NCBI RefSeq assembly: GCF_007833795.1
Contig: NZ_CP032702.1
Location: 3,224,001-3,288,000 of the forward strand
Reading direction: 5' to 3'
Length of the DNA: 64,000 nt
DNA from: Candidatus Pantoea soli
Lineage (GTDB): Bacteria > Pseudomonadota > Gammaproteobacteria > Enterobacterales > Enterobacteriaceae
The stretch's first letter is position 1; every line of letters starts with the position of its first letter. Positions 9,599 through 21,205 of this stretch are shown here, piece after piece. A program made the translations under genes and the position numbers. Below the pieces are notes generated by a model. It did no database searches, was not told the origin of the DNA, and worked only from the letters and a program-made list of their open reading frames with translations.

Positions 9599-10363
9599 TT
9601 ACACGGCGACGCGCATGCCGCCATCGACAAACAGCAGATGACCATTCACGAAATCGGATGCGCCCGAAGCAAGGAACACCGCCGCGCCAATCAGCTCTTC
9701 CGGTTTACCCCAGCGCGCTGCGGGGGTGCGTTTGGTCAGCCAGCTGGTGAAGGCCGCATCGTCTGCCAGCGCCTGCGTCATCTCGGTAACGAAATAACCA
9801 GGTGCAATGGCGTTCACCTGGATATTGTGCCGCGCCAGCTCCACGCACATGCCGCGCGTCAGCATGGTGACCGCCCCTTTGGATGCCGCATAAGGCGTGA
9901 TGGTGTCGCGACCCAGCTCGCTTTGCATGGAGCCGATGTTGATAATTTTGCCGCGCTGACGCGTCACCATGTTGCGCGCCACGGTCTGCGACACCAGGAA
10001 CACCGCCGTCTGGTTTACGGCAATCACGTCATGCCAGTCCTGTTCCGGGAACTCGAGAAACGGGCGGCGGCGCTGAATGCCGGCGTTGTTCACCAGAATA
10101 TCAATCGGCCCCCATTCGGCTTCAATCTCCTCAACGGCCTGCTGTACCTGCTGCGATTGCGTGACATCAAACGCTTTTGCGCGCGCGTTGATTCCCTGCG
10201 CGCGCAGTTTTTCGGCGCTTTGCGCCGCCCCCTCCTGCGTGGTGGCATTGATAATCACCTCCGCCCCGGCTTCACCCAGCCCGCGCGCCAGCAGAAAGCC
10301 GATGCCGCGTGCCGAACCGGTTAGCAGAACCCGCTTCCCGGTCAGAGAAAATAACTGACTCAT
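9599..10363 (-). CDS. idnO: 5-keto-D-gluconate 5-reductase
   Basis: This short-chain dehydrogenase of 254 residues reduces 5-ketogluconate to D-gluconate with NAD(P)H, the second step of L-idonate breakdown. The nucleotide site TGSARGIG and the catalytic YAASKGA (Tyr-x-x-x-Lys) are present, with NNAGIQRR typical of IdnO/GnO. The ATG at 10363 is preceded by AAGGAG; a GTG one codon earlier is less well spaced. It lies 9 bases downstream of idnD. Confidence 0.93.
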   Translation of the reverse strand: MSQLFSLTGKRVLLTGSARGIGFLLARGLGEAGAEVIINATTQEGAAQSAEKLRAQGINARAKAFDVTQSQQVQQAVEEIEAEWGPIDILVNNAGIQRRRPFLEFPEQDWHDVIAVNQTAVFLVSQTVARNMVTRQRGKIINIGSMQSELGRDTITPYAASKGAVTMLTRGMCVELARHNIQVNAIAPGYFVTEMTQALADDAAFTSWLTKRTPAARWGKPEELIGAAVFLASGASDFVNGHLLFVDGGMRVAV

Positions 10364-10372
10364 CACTGCTCC

Positions 10373-11404
10373 TTAAAACGTTAACTGAACCTTCGCCGCG
10401 CGGGTTTTGTCACTGGCAAACTGCAGTGCGGCATCAATCTCACGCAGATCGTATTCGCCACTGAACAGCGGCAGCGGATTGACCACGCCACCGGCCAGCC
10501 ACTCAACGGCGGTATTGAATTCGTGCGTAAAACGGAAAGACCCCACAAGGTTTATCTCTTTGGCAATCAGCGCCATGATGGGAAAATCCGGGATGGCCCC
10601 GCCCATGCCCACCTGAACCAGCGTGCCGCGGGCGCAGACGACGTCCAGGCAGCGCTGCAGTGAGGCGGGATGACCGGCGGCTTCAAAGGCAACGTCAAAG
10701 TAACCTTTGTCCGCCAGATAAGGGGCGAAATCGCCGTCGGCGGCATGAAGGGTTGCTGTCGCGCCCATCTGCTGCGCCATACGCAGCGAACGTTCGCTGA
10801 TGTCACTGCAGACAACCGATGCGGCGCCGCGTGCTTTGGCGGCAGCAGCAATCAGACAGCCAATCGGCCCCACGCCGGAAATGAAAACGTGTTTACCGTG
10901 CAGATCGCCCGCCTGATGCGTGGCATGAATGCAGACAGCCAGCGGTTCCGCAAACACCATGACCTTTTCATCCGCCTCCTGAGGAAAGGGCACGCACTGC
11001 GCGCTGTCGACCACTTTGTATTGCGTAAAGCCGCCGTCAACATGCGGCAGGTACATTGCACTGCCAAAAAAGCGCATGCTGGTGCACTGGTTCTGCTGGT
11101 TGCGCTGGCAATATTTGCAGCTGCCGCACGGTTTTGACGGATTAACGGCCACTTTCTGGCCCGGTTTGAGATCGGGATGATCGCTTTCAGCCACATAGCC
11201 AATCACTTCATGACCGAGGATCATCGGCATTTTGACGGCGAAATTGCCGACTTTGCCCTCCTGGTAATAGTGCAGATCGGAGCCGCAGATGCCGCCGCGC
11301 GTAATGCGCACCAGCGTGCCTTTGCCGTCCCACTCCACCTGCTGCTGCGTGACGCTGACCTGTTGTTTGCCCGTGATAACGCAGGATTGCGTTTCGATAT
11401 TCAT
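10373..11404 (-). CDS. idnD: L-idonate 5-dehydrogenase
   Basis: This zinc-dependent medium-chain dehydrogenase oxidises L-idonate to 5-ketogluconate, the first step of the pathway. It has 343 residues, equal to E. coli IdnD, counting from the ATG at 11404 (MNIETQSC). Catalytic zinc ligands lie in GGICGSDLHYYQ and the GHEV motif. The structural zinc site is the four-cysteine CGSCKYCQRNQQNQC. The Rossmann motif is SGVGPIGCL. The gene heads the idnDOT operon, with a CRP-like site and a GntR-type operator upstream. Neither idnR nor idnK is adjacent, unlike in E. coli. Confidence 0.94.
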   Translation of the reverse strand: MNIETQSCVITGKQQVSVTQQQVEWDGKGTLVRITRGGICGSDLHYYQEGKVGNFAVKMPMILGHEVIGYVAESDHPDLKPGQKVAVNPSKPCGSCKYCQRNQQNQCTSMRFFGSAMYLPHVDGGFTQYKVVDSAQCVPFPQEADEKVMVFAEPLAVCIHATHQAGDLHGKHVFISGVGPIGCLIAAAAKARGAASVVCSDISERSLRMAQQMGATATLHAADGDFAPYLADKGYFDVAFEAAGHPASLQRCLDVVCARGTLVQVGMGGAIPDFPIMALIAKEINLVGSFRFTHEFNTAVEWLAGGVVNPLPLFSGEYDLREIDAALQFASDKTRAAKVQLTF

Positions 11405-11465
11405 AACGTCCCCATTCAGTACGGTTGCGATGGGGGCTATCACAGCGGGATTGCGGCGGTAAAAC

Positions 11466-11481
11466 TGTGATGAACATCACT
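11466..11481. promoter_or_regulatory. CRP-like site upstream of idnD
   Basis: TGTGATGAACATCACT matches the CRP consensus TGTGA-N6-TCACA at nine of ten informative bases. It lies 61 bp upstream of the idnD start, a sensible place for activation of a sugar-acid operon. Confidence 0.7.
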
Positions 11482-11502
11482 CTAAAGCGTGTTACGAAAA
11501 GG

Positions 11503-11518
11503 CTGTTACGGGGAACGT
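11503..11518. promoter_or_regulatory. Candidate GntR/IdnR operator upstream of idnD
   Basis: CTGTTACGGGGAACGT fits the GntR/IdnR palindrome ATGTTACCGGTAACAT at 12 of 16 positions. It lies upstream of the CRP-like site with respect to idnD. A second TGTTAC half-site occurs at 11489-11494. The matching regulator is not in the window. Confidence 0.45.
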
Positions 11519-11609
11519 GAAGCCGGAGAGGTACTGCGCTGTCGCCAGCCTTATGCAGGACGCCAGCGAACAAACCCGCGTAAGACCGGATATGGCCTTA
11601 CGCCGTGTT

Positions 11610-12311
11610 TCAATTGCCCGACATTAAATCATGGCTGTATTTAAACAATTCAGAATCAGAACGCAGACCGAGTTTTTTCAGCGCTGACTGTTTTTGTCCG
11701 CTGACTGTTTTGCGGCTGCGTTTAAATTTGACGGCAATTTGTGACACGCTCAGCCCATCAAGGAAACAGCGCACCACTTCCACTTCACGCGGGCTCAGGG
11801 TTTTCACCTTTTCATACATATTGCCTTTGCTGCTGAAATCCAGATTCTCCGTAATGGCGTCTTCGCTCATGACATAGAGATTTTCCACTTCATAGGCCAC
11901 TTCCTGCGACAGGAACAGACGCCCCTGCGCCACCTGACGAATGGCATGCACAATTTCCTGCATATTATGGCTTTTACCAATAAAGCCTTTTACGCCCGCG
12001 CTCAGTACCATTTTGACAATCGCCGGACTCTCCATGGATGAGGAGATCAAAATCTTTTGCTGCGGATAGTGGTTACGCAACTGCTTGACCAGCGCCAGTC
12101 CGTCGAGCTCCCGCTCGCCCAGCAGAAAATCCAGCACCAGCACATCCACAGTGGTGTTACGTAGCTGATTGAATAATTCATTGCTTGAAGACCAGGTTCC
12201 CACCAGATGAATATCGGGCTCGTGTTTCAGACACAATTCAAAGACGGTACGAACCATCGGGTGATCATCAAGGACAGCGACACGCACCTGTTTATTATGT
12301 GCATAGATCAT
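11610..12311 (-). CDS. RcsB-like response regulator (NarL/FixJ family)
   Basis: This 233-residue regulator has a receiver domain (residues ~9-125) with acidic pair Asp15/Asp16, phosphoacceptor Asp61 and the conserved Lys in GFIGKSH. A LuxR-type helix-turn-helix follows at ~165-225 (LSPREVEVVRCFLDGLSVSQIA). The recognition helix SRKTVSGQKQSALKKLGL closely resembles RcsB (SIKTISSQKKSAMMKLG), so it probably recognises a related site. It is transcribed divergently from the hybrid kinase gene across a 488-bp AT-rich region and is probably one output of that kinase. The chromosomal rcsB sits beside rcsC/rcsD in enterics, so this is a paralogue. Confidence 0.87.
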   Translation of the reverse strand: MIYAHNKQVRVAVLDDHPMVRTVFELCLKHEPDIHLVGTWSSSNELFNQLRNTTVDVLVLDFLLGERELDGLALVKQLRNHYPQQKILISSSMESPAIVKMVLSAGVKGFIGKSHNMQEIVHAIRQVAQGRLFLSQEVAYEVENLYVMSEDAITENLDFSSKGNMYEKVKTLSPREVEVVRCFLDGLSVSQIAVKFKRSRKTVSGQKQSALKKLGLRSDSELFKYSHDLMSGN

Positions 12312-12799
12312 TTAAAACATTCCCTTATTGCAATCTTAATGTTGTCCAGTACTGATAACCACACCAGTTAAAAAGACCTGATGACATTCTTCGGTAACCG
12401 GCAGTGATATCGAAAGCCGCGCAGTGCCTTAAAATTTAAAAAATACGTAAAATATTTACTTAATTGCCGTGCTGTTTTCCGCTTCTCTTTTTATTCAGGA
12501 CATCATTAAATTCATCCTGTTCGCTCCAGAAAACTGAGAAAATTCTGACGTAACTTGATGAAGTGACCACATAAGAATCGTCTTGAAAGGCAACCTTAAA
12601 GGCAGGTCAATGAATAAAAACAAAGAGATAGACAATTTTCGGTAAGAAATGGCGCAAAAACAGTCCATAATGCGCTAATAACTTGAGAATGGTCGCAAAA
12701 TAACAGCAGGGATTAAATAGATCAAGCGCACAAAGTAAATCGTCATATACTCACCTTCCGTTATGCCGACTAATACCTTTAACGTTTCGGAAAAATATT
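12312..12799. promoter_or_regulatory. AT-rich divergent control region between regulator and kinase genes
   Basis: 488 bases without an ORF, clearly more AT-rich than the flanking DNA. It must contain both divergent promoters. It includes the palindrome-like GTAAAATATTTAC near 12449 and an RcsB-box-like sequence, listed separately. The base composition would also suit silencing by H-NS, which is inference. Confidence 0.6.
12572..12585. promoter_or_regulatory. RcsB-box-like site
   Basis: TAAGAATCGTCTTG matches the RcsB-type palindrome TAAGAATATTCTTA at 11 of 14 positions. It lies between the RcsB-like regulator gene and the kinase gene, as an autoregulatory site would. Confidence 0.4.
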
Positions 12800-15700
12800 G
12801 TGTTTAATCCTGTTCTGTTTTCCCAAATTGCAGGATTCCTTATTTTCCTGTTATTTTCGGCAGGCGTAGCCGCCACGCCGAAACCATTACAGCTGCTGGC
12901 GCGTTACGATACTGCACAACCCACGCTGCAGTTAGCGGAGCCTGTTGCCTCAGACTTTCGTCATAAAGTCATTAAAGTCGCTGTCGGCGGCAAACCGCAG
13001 CCGCCGCTGTATATGGATACTGACAAGCGACGCTTTGAGGGTTTGAGTGCGGATTATCTCTCTCTGCTGCAGAGCATGCTGGAATCGACCGTTGAGGTGT
13101 ATCATTTTCCCAGCTATCAGCTGGCACAGCAGGCGGTGCTGCGCGGTGAAATGCATATGCTGGCTATCTTTGTCCCTGCGCCGTCAGTGCGACCGGCGCT
13201 GCTGCTGGCCAGCGACCCCTGGATGCTGGACTACAGCGTGGTCGGCGATAAAAATCCGCGTAATGTTTTCCTGTCAGCGGAGTTACCGCCGCGTATGGCC
13301 TGGGCCGGGCCGCCGTCACTGCGCCCGCATCTGGAAGAAACCTATGAAAACGCCCAGCTGATGCGCTTCCCTTCCGCCTATGACGCCGTGGCGGCCACGG
13401 TGTTTGGTCAGGCCAGCCGTGTGTGGGGCAGCGCAACAACGCTTAATTATCTCAATCGCTATGTTTTTGCCAGTGCGCTGACGCTCAGGCCGGATCAGCA
13501 TTCAATTCCGCTGAACGTGAGCTTTGGCATCAGCCCGCGTTATCCGCGCCTTACTGATGCGGTGAATCAGGCCCTGACACAGGTTCCGCTGTCCGTGCGT
13601 TTGCAGATTGCTAAACGCTGGCAGCTCGATCCCCGTCATGTCCTGCAGCGTAACCCGCTGGCGCTGACCGCTGATGAAGAGCTGTGGCTGCAGTCACATA
13701 CCCGTATTGCAACGCAGCTTCCGCTGGCTCAGGCTCCGCTGAGCAGCCGCACCCCCTCTGGTGAACAGCGCGGTATGGCCCAGGATGTGCTGGAGCTGAT
13801 CGCCAGCCAGACCGGGCTGCACTTTATTACCCACCGACCCCCGAAAGAGCCGGATGCGCCCGACAGCGAAGCCCTGCCGCATTTGTCGCCGCTGGCGATG
13901 CTGGAGCAGGCGGATGAAGCACAGCCGCAGCAGGTCACGCGCCCCTGGCTGGTTTCGCACTGGGTCATCATACGCAACCGGCCACCGCAGACGCTTATTG
14001 CCCGTGATACCTTTCCTTTTGGCTCCGCCATCATGATGAAAAGTCCGCGGATGAAAAGCTGGCTGCAGCAGCACTATCCGCACCTGTCGGTGAGCGAAAG
14101 CCAAAGTCCGCTGGATGCGCTGCGCCAGCTGCGGGCGCATAAAACCGATGCGGTGGTGCTGCCTAAAATTTTCGCCGACTACCACCTGCGCGATCCATGG
14201 AGTGAAGGACTGGTCATAGAGGGAACGCTGGGGGCGGAACCGGCACGTTTTGTGATGCGCACCACGCCGGGTAATGAAACGCTGATCGATATTCTGGATA
14301 AAGCCCTGCTGGCTATCCCGCCGGAAACGCTGTTCAAACTTCAGGCGCAGTGGCGTCAGGCCGAAGGCCCTTTTTTACGTGCCTCATGGCAGAACTATAA
14401 ACAAACCATTCTGCTGATCGTGATTGTCTCCGCCGGGCTGATTCTGCTGACGCTGCTGTGGAATTACCATCTGCGAAAAGTGATTCAGCAGCGCATTCAG
14501 GCGGAGAACGCGCTGAAAAACCAGCTTAATTTCACCCACACGCTGTTCAATGACTCACCTGTTGCGATGTACATTCGCGATAAGCAGACCCGGCTGGTGG
14601 ATTGCAATAATGCCTATCTGCGATTTATGCACTTTACGCGTGAAGCGGTGATCGGCAAACGTTTGTCGGATGTGTTTGCCGACAACAATGACAGCGTGCA
14701 CAGTATTGAGGATGGCTATCAGCAAACGCTGCTCAATGGTGAAGCGGTGATGCGCGATATCCAGTTGGAGTTTGGTCAGCGCTCCTATCACCTTTACCAC
14801 TGGACGCTGCCCTTTCGCGACCGGCTGGGCGACGTAGCCGGTGTGATCGGAGGCTGGCTGGACGTTACCGAACGCAACGCGCTGCTGGAGGAGCTGCAGC
14901 TGGCCAAAGATACCGCCGATAAGGCCAGCCGCTCGAAAAGCGAGTTCCTTGCCAGCATGAGCCATGAAATTCGCACGCCGCTGCACGCCATTATTGGTCT
15001 GCTGGAACTGGAAACGCGTTCGCAGCCGGAGGAGACGTTATCCGAGAACATTCGCGTTGCGTACAGTTCAGCGCGCGCGCTGTTATCGCTGATTGGCGAC
15101 ATCCTGGATTTGTCGAAGATCGAATCCGGGTTGTATCAGCCCACGCCGGAGAATGTCTATCTGCCGGATGTGATCGATCAGGCCGTCACGCTGTTTCGCA
15201 ATAAGACAGAGAGCAAGGGCCTTGCGCTACGCGTCGAGATGGACATTGCCGCTTACTGGGTGAGAACCGATCCGCTGATGATCAATCAGATCCTTTCTAA
15301 CCTGCTGAGCAATGCCATTAAATTTACCGATCGCGGCACCGTCACGGTGGTGCTGATGCAGGGTATTGCGCAGGACGAAGAGGGATGCGAATTTGTCATT
15401 GAAGTCAGTGATGAAGGCTGCGGCATGAGCGAAGAGCAGCAGCAGGCCATCTTTGAACCCTTTGTACAGGTCGGTGAGCGGCATCAGCAACAGATCGGCA
15501 CCGGCCTTGGCCTGAGCATTTGCCGCAATCTGGCGCAGTTGCTGGATGGCGAGCTGATCGTGGAGAGCACGCCGGGCGAAGGCTCCGTCTTCTCGTTCTA
15601 TTTCCGCGCGCCGCCGGGCGAGCCGCGCGATCAGACCCAGCCGCATCTTTCTCAGCCACCGCTGAATGATAAGCTGGCGGTGCTGGTGATTGACGATCAT

Positions 15701-16456
15701 GCGCCGAATCGGCTGCTGCTGGGTAAACAGCTGGAGCTGGCGGGGCATCAGGTGGTGGTCACCGAAAGTGCAGCAGAAGCGCTTTCACTGTGGCAGCAGG
15801 ATCCGCTGCGCTTTGATTTGATCATCACCGATTGCAACATGCCGGGCATGAACGGTTTTCAGTTCGCCGAAGCGCTCAGGCGCTATGAGCGCGAGCATCA
15901 GCTGCCGCCCGTCAGACTGTACGGCCTGACGGCATCAGCCGAGCAGCACATTATGCAGCGCTGTCTGCAGGCCGGCATGGATGACTGCCTGTTTAAGCCG
16001 CTGAATCTTGATACGCTGCTGGCGCAGATCACCTATTGTCCGCGACGCAGCGCAGAAGCGGCATCGGCGGCGGCGTCAGAAGCGGCAACAGAGCGGCCGG
16101 TGCCCGACAGCGCACTACCGGTATTTTCTCCGCTGCTGATGCAGCTGGCACAACACGATCCCGCCAGCTGCCGCGTTTTGCTCGACAGCATCCGCGAAAG
16201 TCATGAGCAGTTGCTCGCCGCACTGGAACACACCACCGATGCGGAAACGCTTGCACAGCTGGGCCATAAAATCAAAGGCGGCGCGGCCATGCTCAACGCT
16301 ACGCAGCTTGTCACGCTGGGCCGCAGGCTGGAGCTGCATCGTCAGGATCCCTGCGATCCCGGCGAGTTAATTACCGCAATTAAAGAAGAAATAAATCAAC
16401 TAAACAGAACACTTATATTATTCGCACAGAACCGGCTTAATATTCCGCCGCTGTAA
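12800..16456 (+). CDS. EvgS/BvgS-type tripartite hybrid sensor histidine kinase
   Basis: This 1218-residue inner-membrane phosphorelay kinase begins at a GTG (12800) that leads straight into a signal sequence; no strong ribosome site is visible. The periplasmic part holds two Venus-flytrap (SBP_bac_3) domains at ~55-280 and ~295-525. A membrane span lies at ~533-555, followed by a PAS domain (~575-690). The HisKA domain has SMSHEIRTP with His722, and the HATPase domain has N, G1 and G2 boxes up to ~940. A receiver domain (~955-1075) has Asp1011, and a C-terminal HPt domain has His1156 in LGHKIKGGAAML. All four relay residues are present. It is flanked by two response regulator genes. The ligand is unknown. 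Confidence 0.93.
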   Translation: MFNPVLFSQIAGFLIFLLFSAGVAATPKPLQLLARYDTAQPTLQLAEPVASDFRHKVIKVAVGGKPQPPLYMDTDKRRFEGLSADYLSLLQSMLESTVEVYHFPSYQLAQQAVLRGEMHMLAIFVPAPSVRPALLLASDPWMLDYSVVGDKNPRNVFLSAELPPRMAWAGPPSLRPHLEETYENAQLMRFPSAYDAVAATVFGQASRVWGSATTLNYLNRYVFASALTLRPDQHSIPLNVSFGISPRYPRLTDAVNQALTQVPLSVRLQIAKRWQLDPRHVLQRNPLALTADEELWLQSHTRIATQLPLAQAPLSSRTPSGEQRGMAQDVLELIASQTGLHFITHRPPKEPDAPDSEALPHLSPLAMLEQADEAQPQQVTRPWLVSHWVIIRNRPPQTLIARDTFPFGSAIMMKSPRMKSWLQQHYPHLSVSESQSPLDALRQLRAHKTDAVVLPKIFADYHLRDPWSEGLVIEGTLGAEPARFVMRTTPGNETLIDILDKALLAIPPETLFKLQAQWRQAEGPFLRASWQNYKQTILLIVIVSAGLILLTLLWNYHLRKVIQQRIQAENALKNQLNFTHTLFNDSPVAMYIRDKQTRLVDCNNAYLRFMHFTREAVIGKRLSDVFADNNDSVHSIEDGYQQTLLNGEAVMRDIQLEFGQRSYHLYHWTLPFRDRLGDVAGVIGGWLDVTERNALLEELQLAKDTADKASRSKSEFLASMSHEIRTPLHAIIGLLELETRSQPEETLSENIRVAYSSARALLSLIGDILDLSKIESGLYQPTPENVYLPDVIDQAVTLFRNKTESKGLALRVEMDIAAYWVRTDPLMINQILSNLLSNAIKFTDRGTVTVVLMQGIAQDEEGCEFVIEVSDEGCGMSEEQQQAIFEPFVQVGERHQQQIGTGLGLSICRNLAQLLDGELIVESTPGEGSVFSFYFRAPPGEPRDQTQPHLSQPPLNDKLAVLVIDDHAPNRLLLGKQLELAGHQVVVTESAAEALSLWQQDPLRFDLIITDCNMPGMNGFQFAEALRRYEREHQLPPVRLYGLTASAEQHIMQRCLQAGMDDCLFKPLNLDTLLAQITYCPRRSAEAASAAASEAATERPVPDSALPVFSPLLMQLAQHDPASCRVLLDSIRESHEQLLAALEHTTDAETLAQLGHKIKGGAAMLNATQLVTLGRRLELHRQDPCDPGELITAIKEEINQLNRTLILFAQNRLNIPPL

Positions 16457-16558
16457 TAAAAACACAATCTTATCAAGACATTTCTCGGTTCGCTGCCCGG
16501 CCCTGCCGGACATAATGTCCGCCAGCACCCTCATTGCGGTGTCGTAAAAGGGAGAGAT

Positions 16559-17182
16559 ATGTTTAATGCAAAAATTCTCATCGTTGATGAGCATCGACTG
16601 GTTGCTGCCGGGGTGCAGGCTTTATTATTAATGAATGGCTTTAATAATGTCAGCACGGCAAACACCATTAATGATGCCATTGACGATGTTATTCACCATC
16701 ACATCGACATCCTGATATTAGACCCTGATTTCAAAGAGAAAAATGGCATTGCCTTTTTACGTGATATCGTTAAATCGAAAACCTGGATGAAGATCATTCT
16801 GCTCAGTCAGAGCAGCAATAACCCACTGCTTATTCAGTCACTGAGCCAGGGCGCGAATGGATTTGTCTCTAAGAACGATCCTATCCAGACGCTGATCGCC
16901 GCGATTGGTTGCGTATTCAATAACGTCAATTATCTGCCGGGCGATATTCTGGATCGCCGCCAGCGTTATGTCACTGAGCAGGATATGCTGTCACGCTTAA
17001 CGGAACGTGAAACATTAATTCTGCGTCAGCTGGCGCAGGGAAAATCAAATAAAATCATTGCCGGTGAACTCGGCTTAAATAATAAAACCATCAGCACGTA
17101 TAAAACGAAAATTTTTCAGAAGCTCGAATCGAAAAACCTCGTGGATATCATCGAGCTGGCACGCCGCAACGGCGCCTGCTGA
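16559..17182 (+). CDS. EvgA-like response regulator (NarL/FixJ family)
   Basis: This 207-residue regulator lies 102 bp downstream of the kinase gene on the same strand, with GGGAGAG before its ATG. Its receiver has Asp10-Glu11, phosphoacceptor Asp55 and GFVSKND with the conserved Lys. Its LuxR-type helix-turn-helix LTERETLILRQLAQGKSNKIIA is followed by NNKTISTYKTKIFQKLESKNL, which is like EvgA and BvgA. It is the expected partner of the upstream kinase. Codon use and base composition are more AT-rich than in the neighbouring metabolic genes. The target genes are unknown. Confidence 0.88.
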   Translation: MFNAKILIVDEHRLVAAGVQALLLMNGFNNVSTANTINDAIDDVIHHHIDILILDPDFKEKNGIAFLRDIVKSKTWMKIILLSQSSNNPLLIQSLSQGANGFVSKNDPIQTLIAAIGCVFNNVNYLPGDILDRRQRYVTEQDMLSRLTERETLILRQLAQGKSNKIIAGELGLNNKTISTYKTKIFQKLESKNLVDIIELARRNGAC

Positions 17183-19503
<2,321 letters not shown>

Positions 19504-19504
19504 A

Positions 19505-20623
19505 TCAGCGCAGCTTGACCGAACGCAGAACCACGAACTTGGCGTTGGAGGCAATCAGCTCGCAGTTGCCAAACAGCTTTTTCATTTTCTGGTGATACCC
19601 CAGATGGCGGTTGCCGACAATACGCAGCTCGCCACCATACTGCAGGCAGCGTTTCGCATCGCGCAGCATCTGCCAGGCAAGATGATCGGTCACCGCGTGC
19701 TGCTGATGAAACGGCGGGTTGCACAGCACCGCATGCAGGCGATCGGACGGGAATCCACTCAATACGTTATTGACGCGAAACTGGCAGCGCGCCAGATCCT
19801 GCGGACGGTTGACCGTCACGTTCAGCTGGCTGGAAGCGACCGCCATGTAAGACTCGTCATAGAACAGGACGTCCGCATGCGGGTTCTGTTCGAGTGCCAG
19901 CAGGCCAATCACCCCATTGCCGCAGCCAAGATCGAGAATTTCGCCGTCAATATCATGCGGTAAATGCTGCATAAATAATCGTGCGCCGATATCCAGCGAA
20001 GTGCGGGAAAAGACGTTGGCGTGGTTATGGATCTGGTACGGCGCATCGTCCAGCGGCCAGACGGTGGTTTCCGGCGCATCAGGCAGCGCAGGCGCGCTGT
20101 AGCTACTGTAGATCAGACGCGCTTTTTTCCACGCGAGCGAGGTTTTGCTGCTGCCCAGAATGCGCTCAAACAGTTGCAGCGTGGAGCTGTGAATGTCTTT
20201 GGCTTTGCCCGCCGCCAGAATCAGCGTCTCCGGCGTTGCCACCTTGCGCAGCGCGCGCAGCTGATGTTCCAGCAGCGCCAGCGCTTTGGGCAGTTTAATC
20301 AGTACAGCGGCCGGTGCGGCCGGCAGTGCCGCCAGGCTATCGAGGAAATGTACCCGATCTGCGTCAAAGCCGTTCAGGCGCAGATTCTGCTTCGCCGCCT
20401 GCTGGCTCAGCCAGGAGTCGCTGACGTGCCAGATTTCACGATCGTTAAGCCCGCAGGTCAGCGCGCCAAAGCTGTCATTAAAAATCAGCACCGGCCCTTC
20501 AGGCAGTGCCTGCTGCAGCAGATATTCGTCGGCGGCATCCCACGCCTGTAGCGGACTCTCTTCGCGCATCGGCGGGAAACGGTGCAGCGTCAGCGTGCGA
20601 TCGGTCAGTTCAAGTTGGCTCAT
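19505..20623 (-). CDS. rlmG: 23S rRNA (guanine-1835-N2)-methyltransferase
   Basis: This S-adenosylmethionine-dependent enzyme makes m2G1835 in 23S rRNA. It has 372 residues from the ATG at 20623 ([11 protein letters not shown]), preceded by GGAG. The C-terminal Rossmann methyltransferase has the motif [14 protein letters not shown] and the base-amine catalytic signature CNPPFHQ. The N-terminal ~190 residues are the second, degenerate methyltransferase-like fold of the RsmC/RlmG family. Its stop lies one base beyond the convergent fadH stop. Confidence 0.96.
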   Translation of the reverse strand: MSQLELTDRTLTLHRFPPMREESPLQAWDAADEYLLQQALPEGPVLIFNDSFGALTCGLNDREIWHVSDSWLSQQAAKQNLRLNGFDADRVHFLDSLAALPAAPAAVLIKLPKALALLEHQLRALRKVATPETLILAAGKAKDIHSSTLQLFERILGSSKTSLAWKKARLIYSSYSAPALPDAPETTVWPLDDAPYQIHNHANVFSRTSLDIGARLFMQHLPHDIDGEILDLGCGNGVIGLLALEQNPHADVLFYDESYMAVASSQLNVTVNRPQDLARCQFRVNNVLSGFPSDRLHAVLCNPPFHQQHAVTDHLAWQMLRDAKRCLQYGGELRIVGNRHLGYHQKMKKLFGNCELIASNAKFVVLRSVKLR

Positions 20624-20704
20624 GGAATCTCCGGCGTGGTACACTTTGCGCGATTTTCGCCCTGAAAAGGGGGCGCAGTATACTGTCTTTCGCCGGGAAT
20701 CCCA

Positions 20705-21205
20705 ATGTCATTAATCTATCTGCAGGGTTATCCTGAAAACCTCCTCGAACAGGTACAAGTGCTGATCGATCAGCAGCGATTAGGTGCCTTTCTGCAGCAG
20801 CGCTATCCCGATAGCCACGCGGTGGTCAGCGACCGGGCGCTTTACGACTACACGCAGGCGCTGAAAAATCGCTTTATGCGCAGCGCGCCGCCGGTGAGTA
20901 AAGTGATCTGGGATAATAAAATCAAAGTGATGAAACATGCGCTTGGCCTGCACACCGCCATCTCCCGGGTACAGGGCGGCAACCTGAAAGCCAAAGCGGA
21001 AATTCGTATTTCCACTTTCTTTCGGGCGGCGCCGGAACCGTTTCTGCGCATGATTGTGGTGCATGAACTGGCGCACCTGAAAGAGAAAGATCACAGCAAA
21101 GCGTTTTACCAGCTGTGCTGCCACATGGAGCCCGATTATCACCAGCTGGAGTTTGACGCCCGGCTGTGGATGACCGACCAGGCGCTGCGCGGCAACGCGG
21201 CTTAA
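20705..21205 (+). CDS. ygjP: YgjP-like metallopeptidase family protein
   Basis: This 166-residue cytoplasmic protein carries a zincin-type HELAH motif within [21 protein letters not shown]. The third ligand is probably the His of KDHSKAF. It matches YgjP/DUF45 proteins, which sit next to rlmG in enterics as here. The cellular substrate is not known. The start at 20705 has no strong ribosome site but agrees with the family N-terminus. Its stop overlaps the convergent chloride-transporter stop by 4 bases. Confidence 0.88.
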   Translation: MSLIYLQGYPENLLEQVQVLIDQQRLGAFLQQRYPDSHAVVSDRALYDYTQALKNRFMRSAPPVSKVIWDNKIKVMKHALGLHTAISRVQGGNLKAKAEIRISTFFRAAPEPFLRMIVVHELAHLKEKDHSKAFYQLCCHMEPDYHQLEFDARLWMTDQALRGNAA

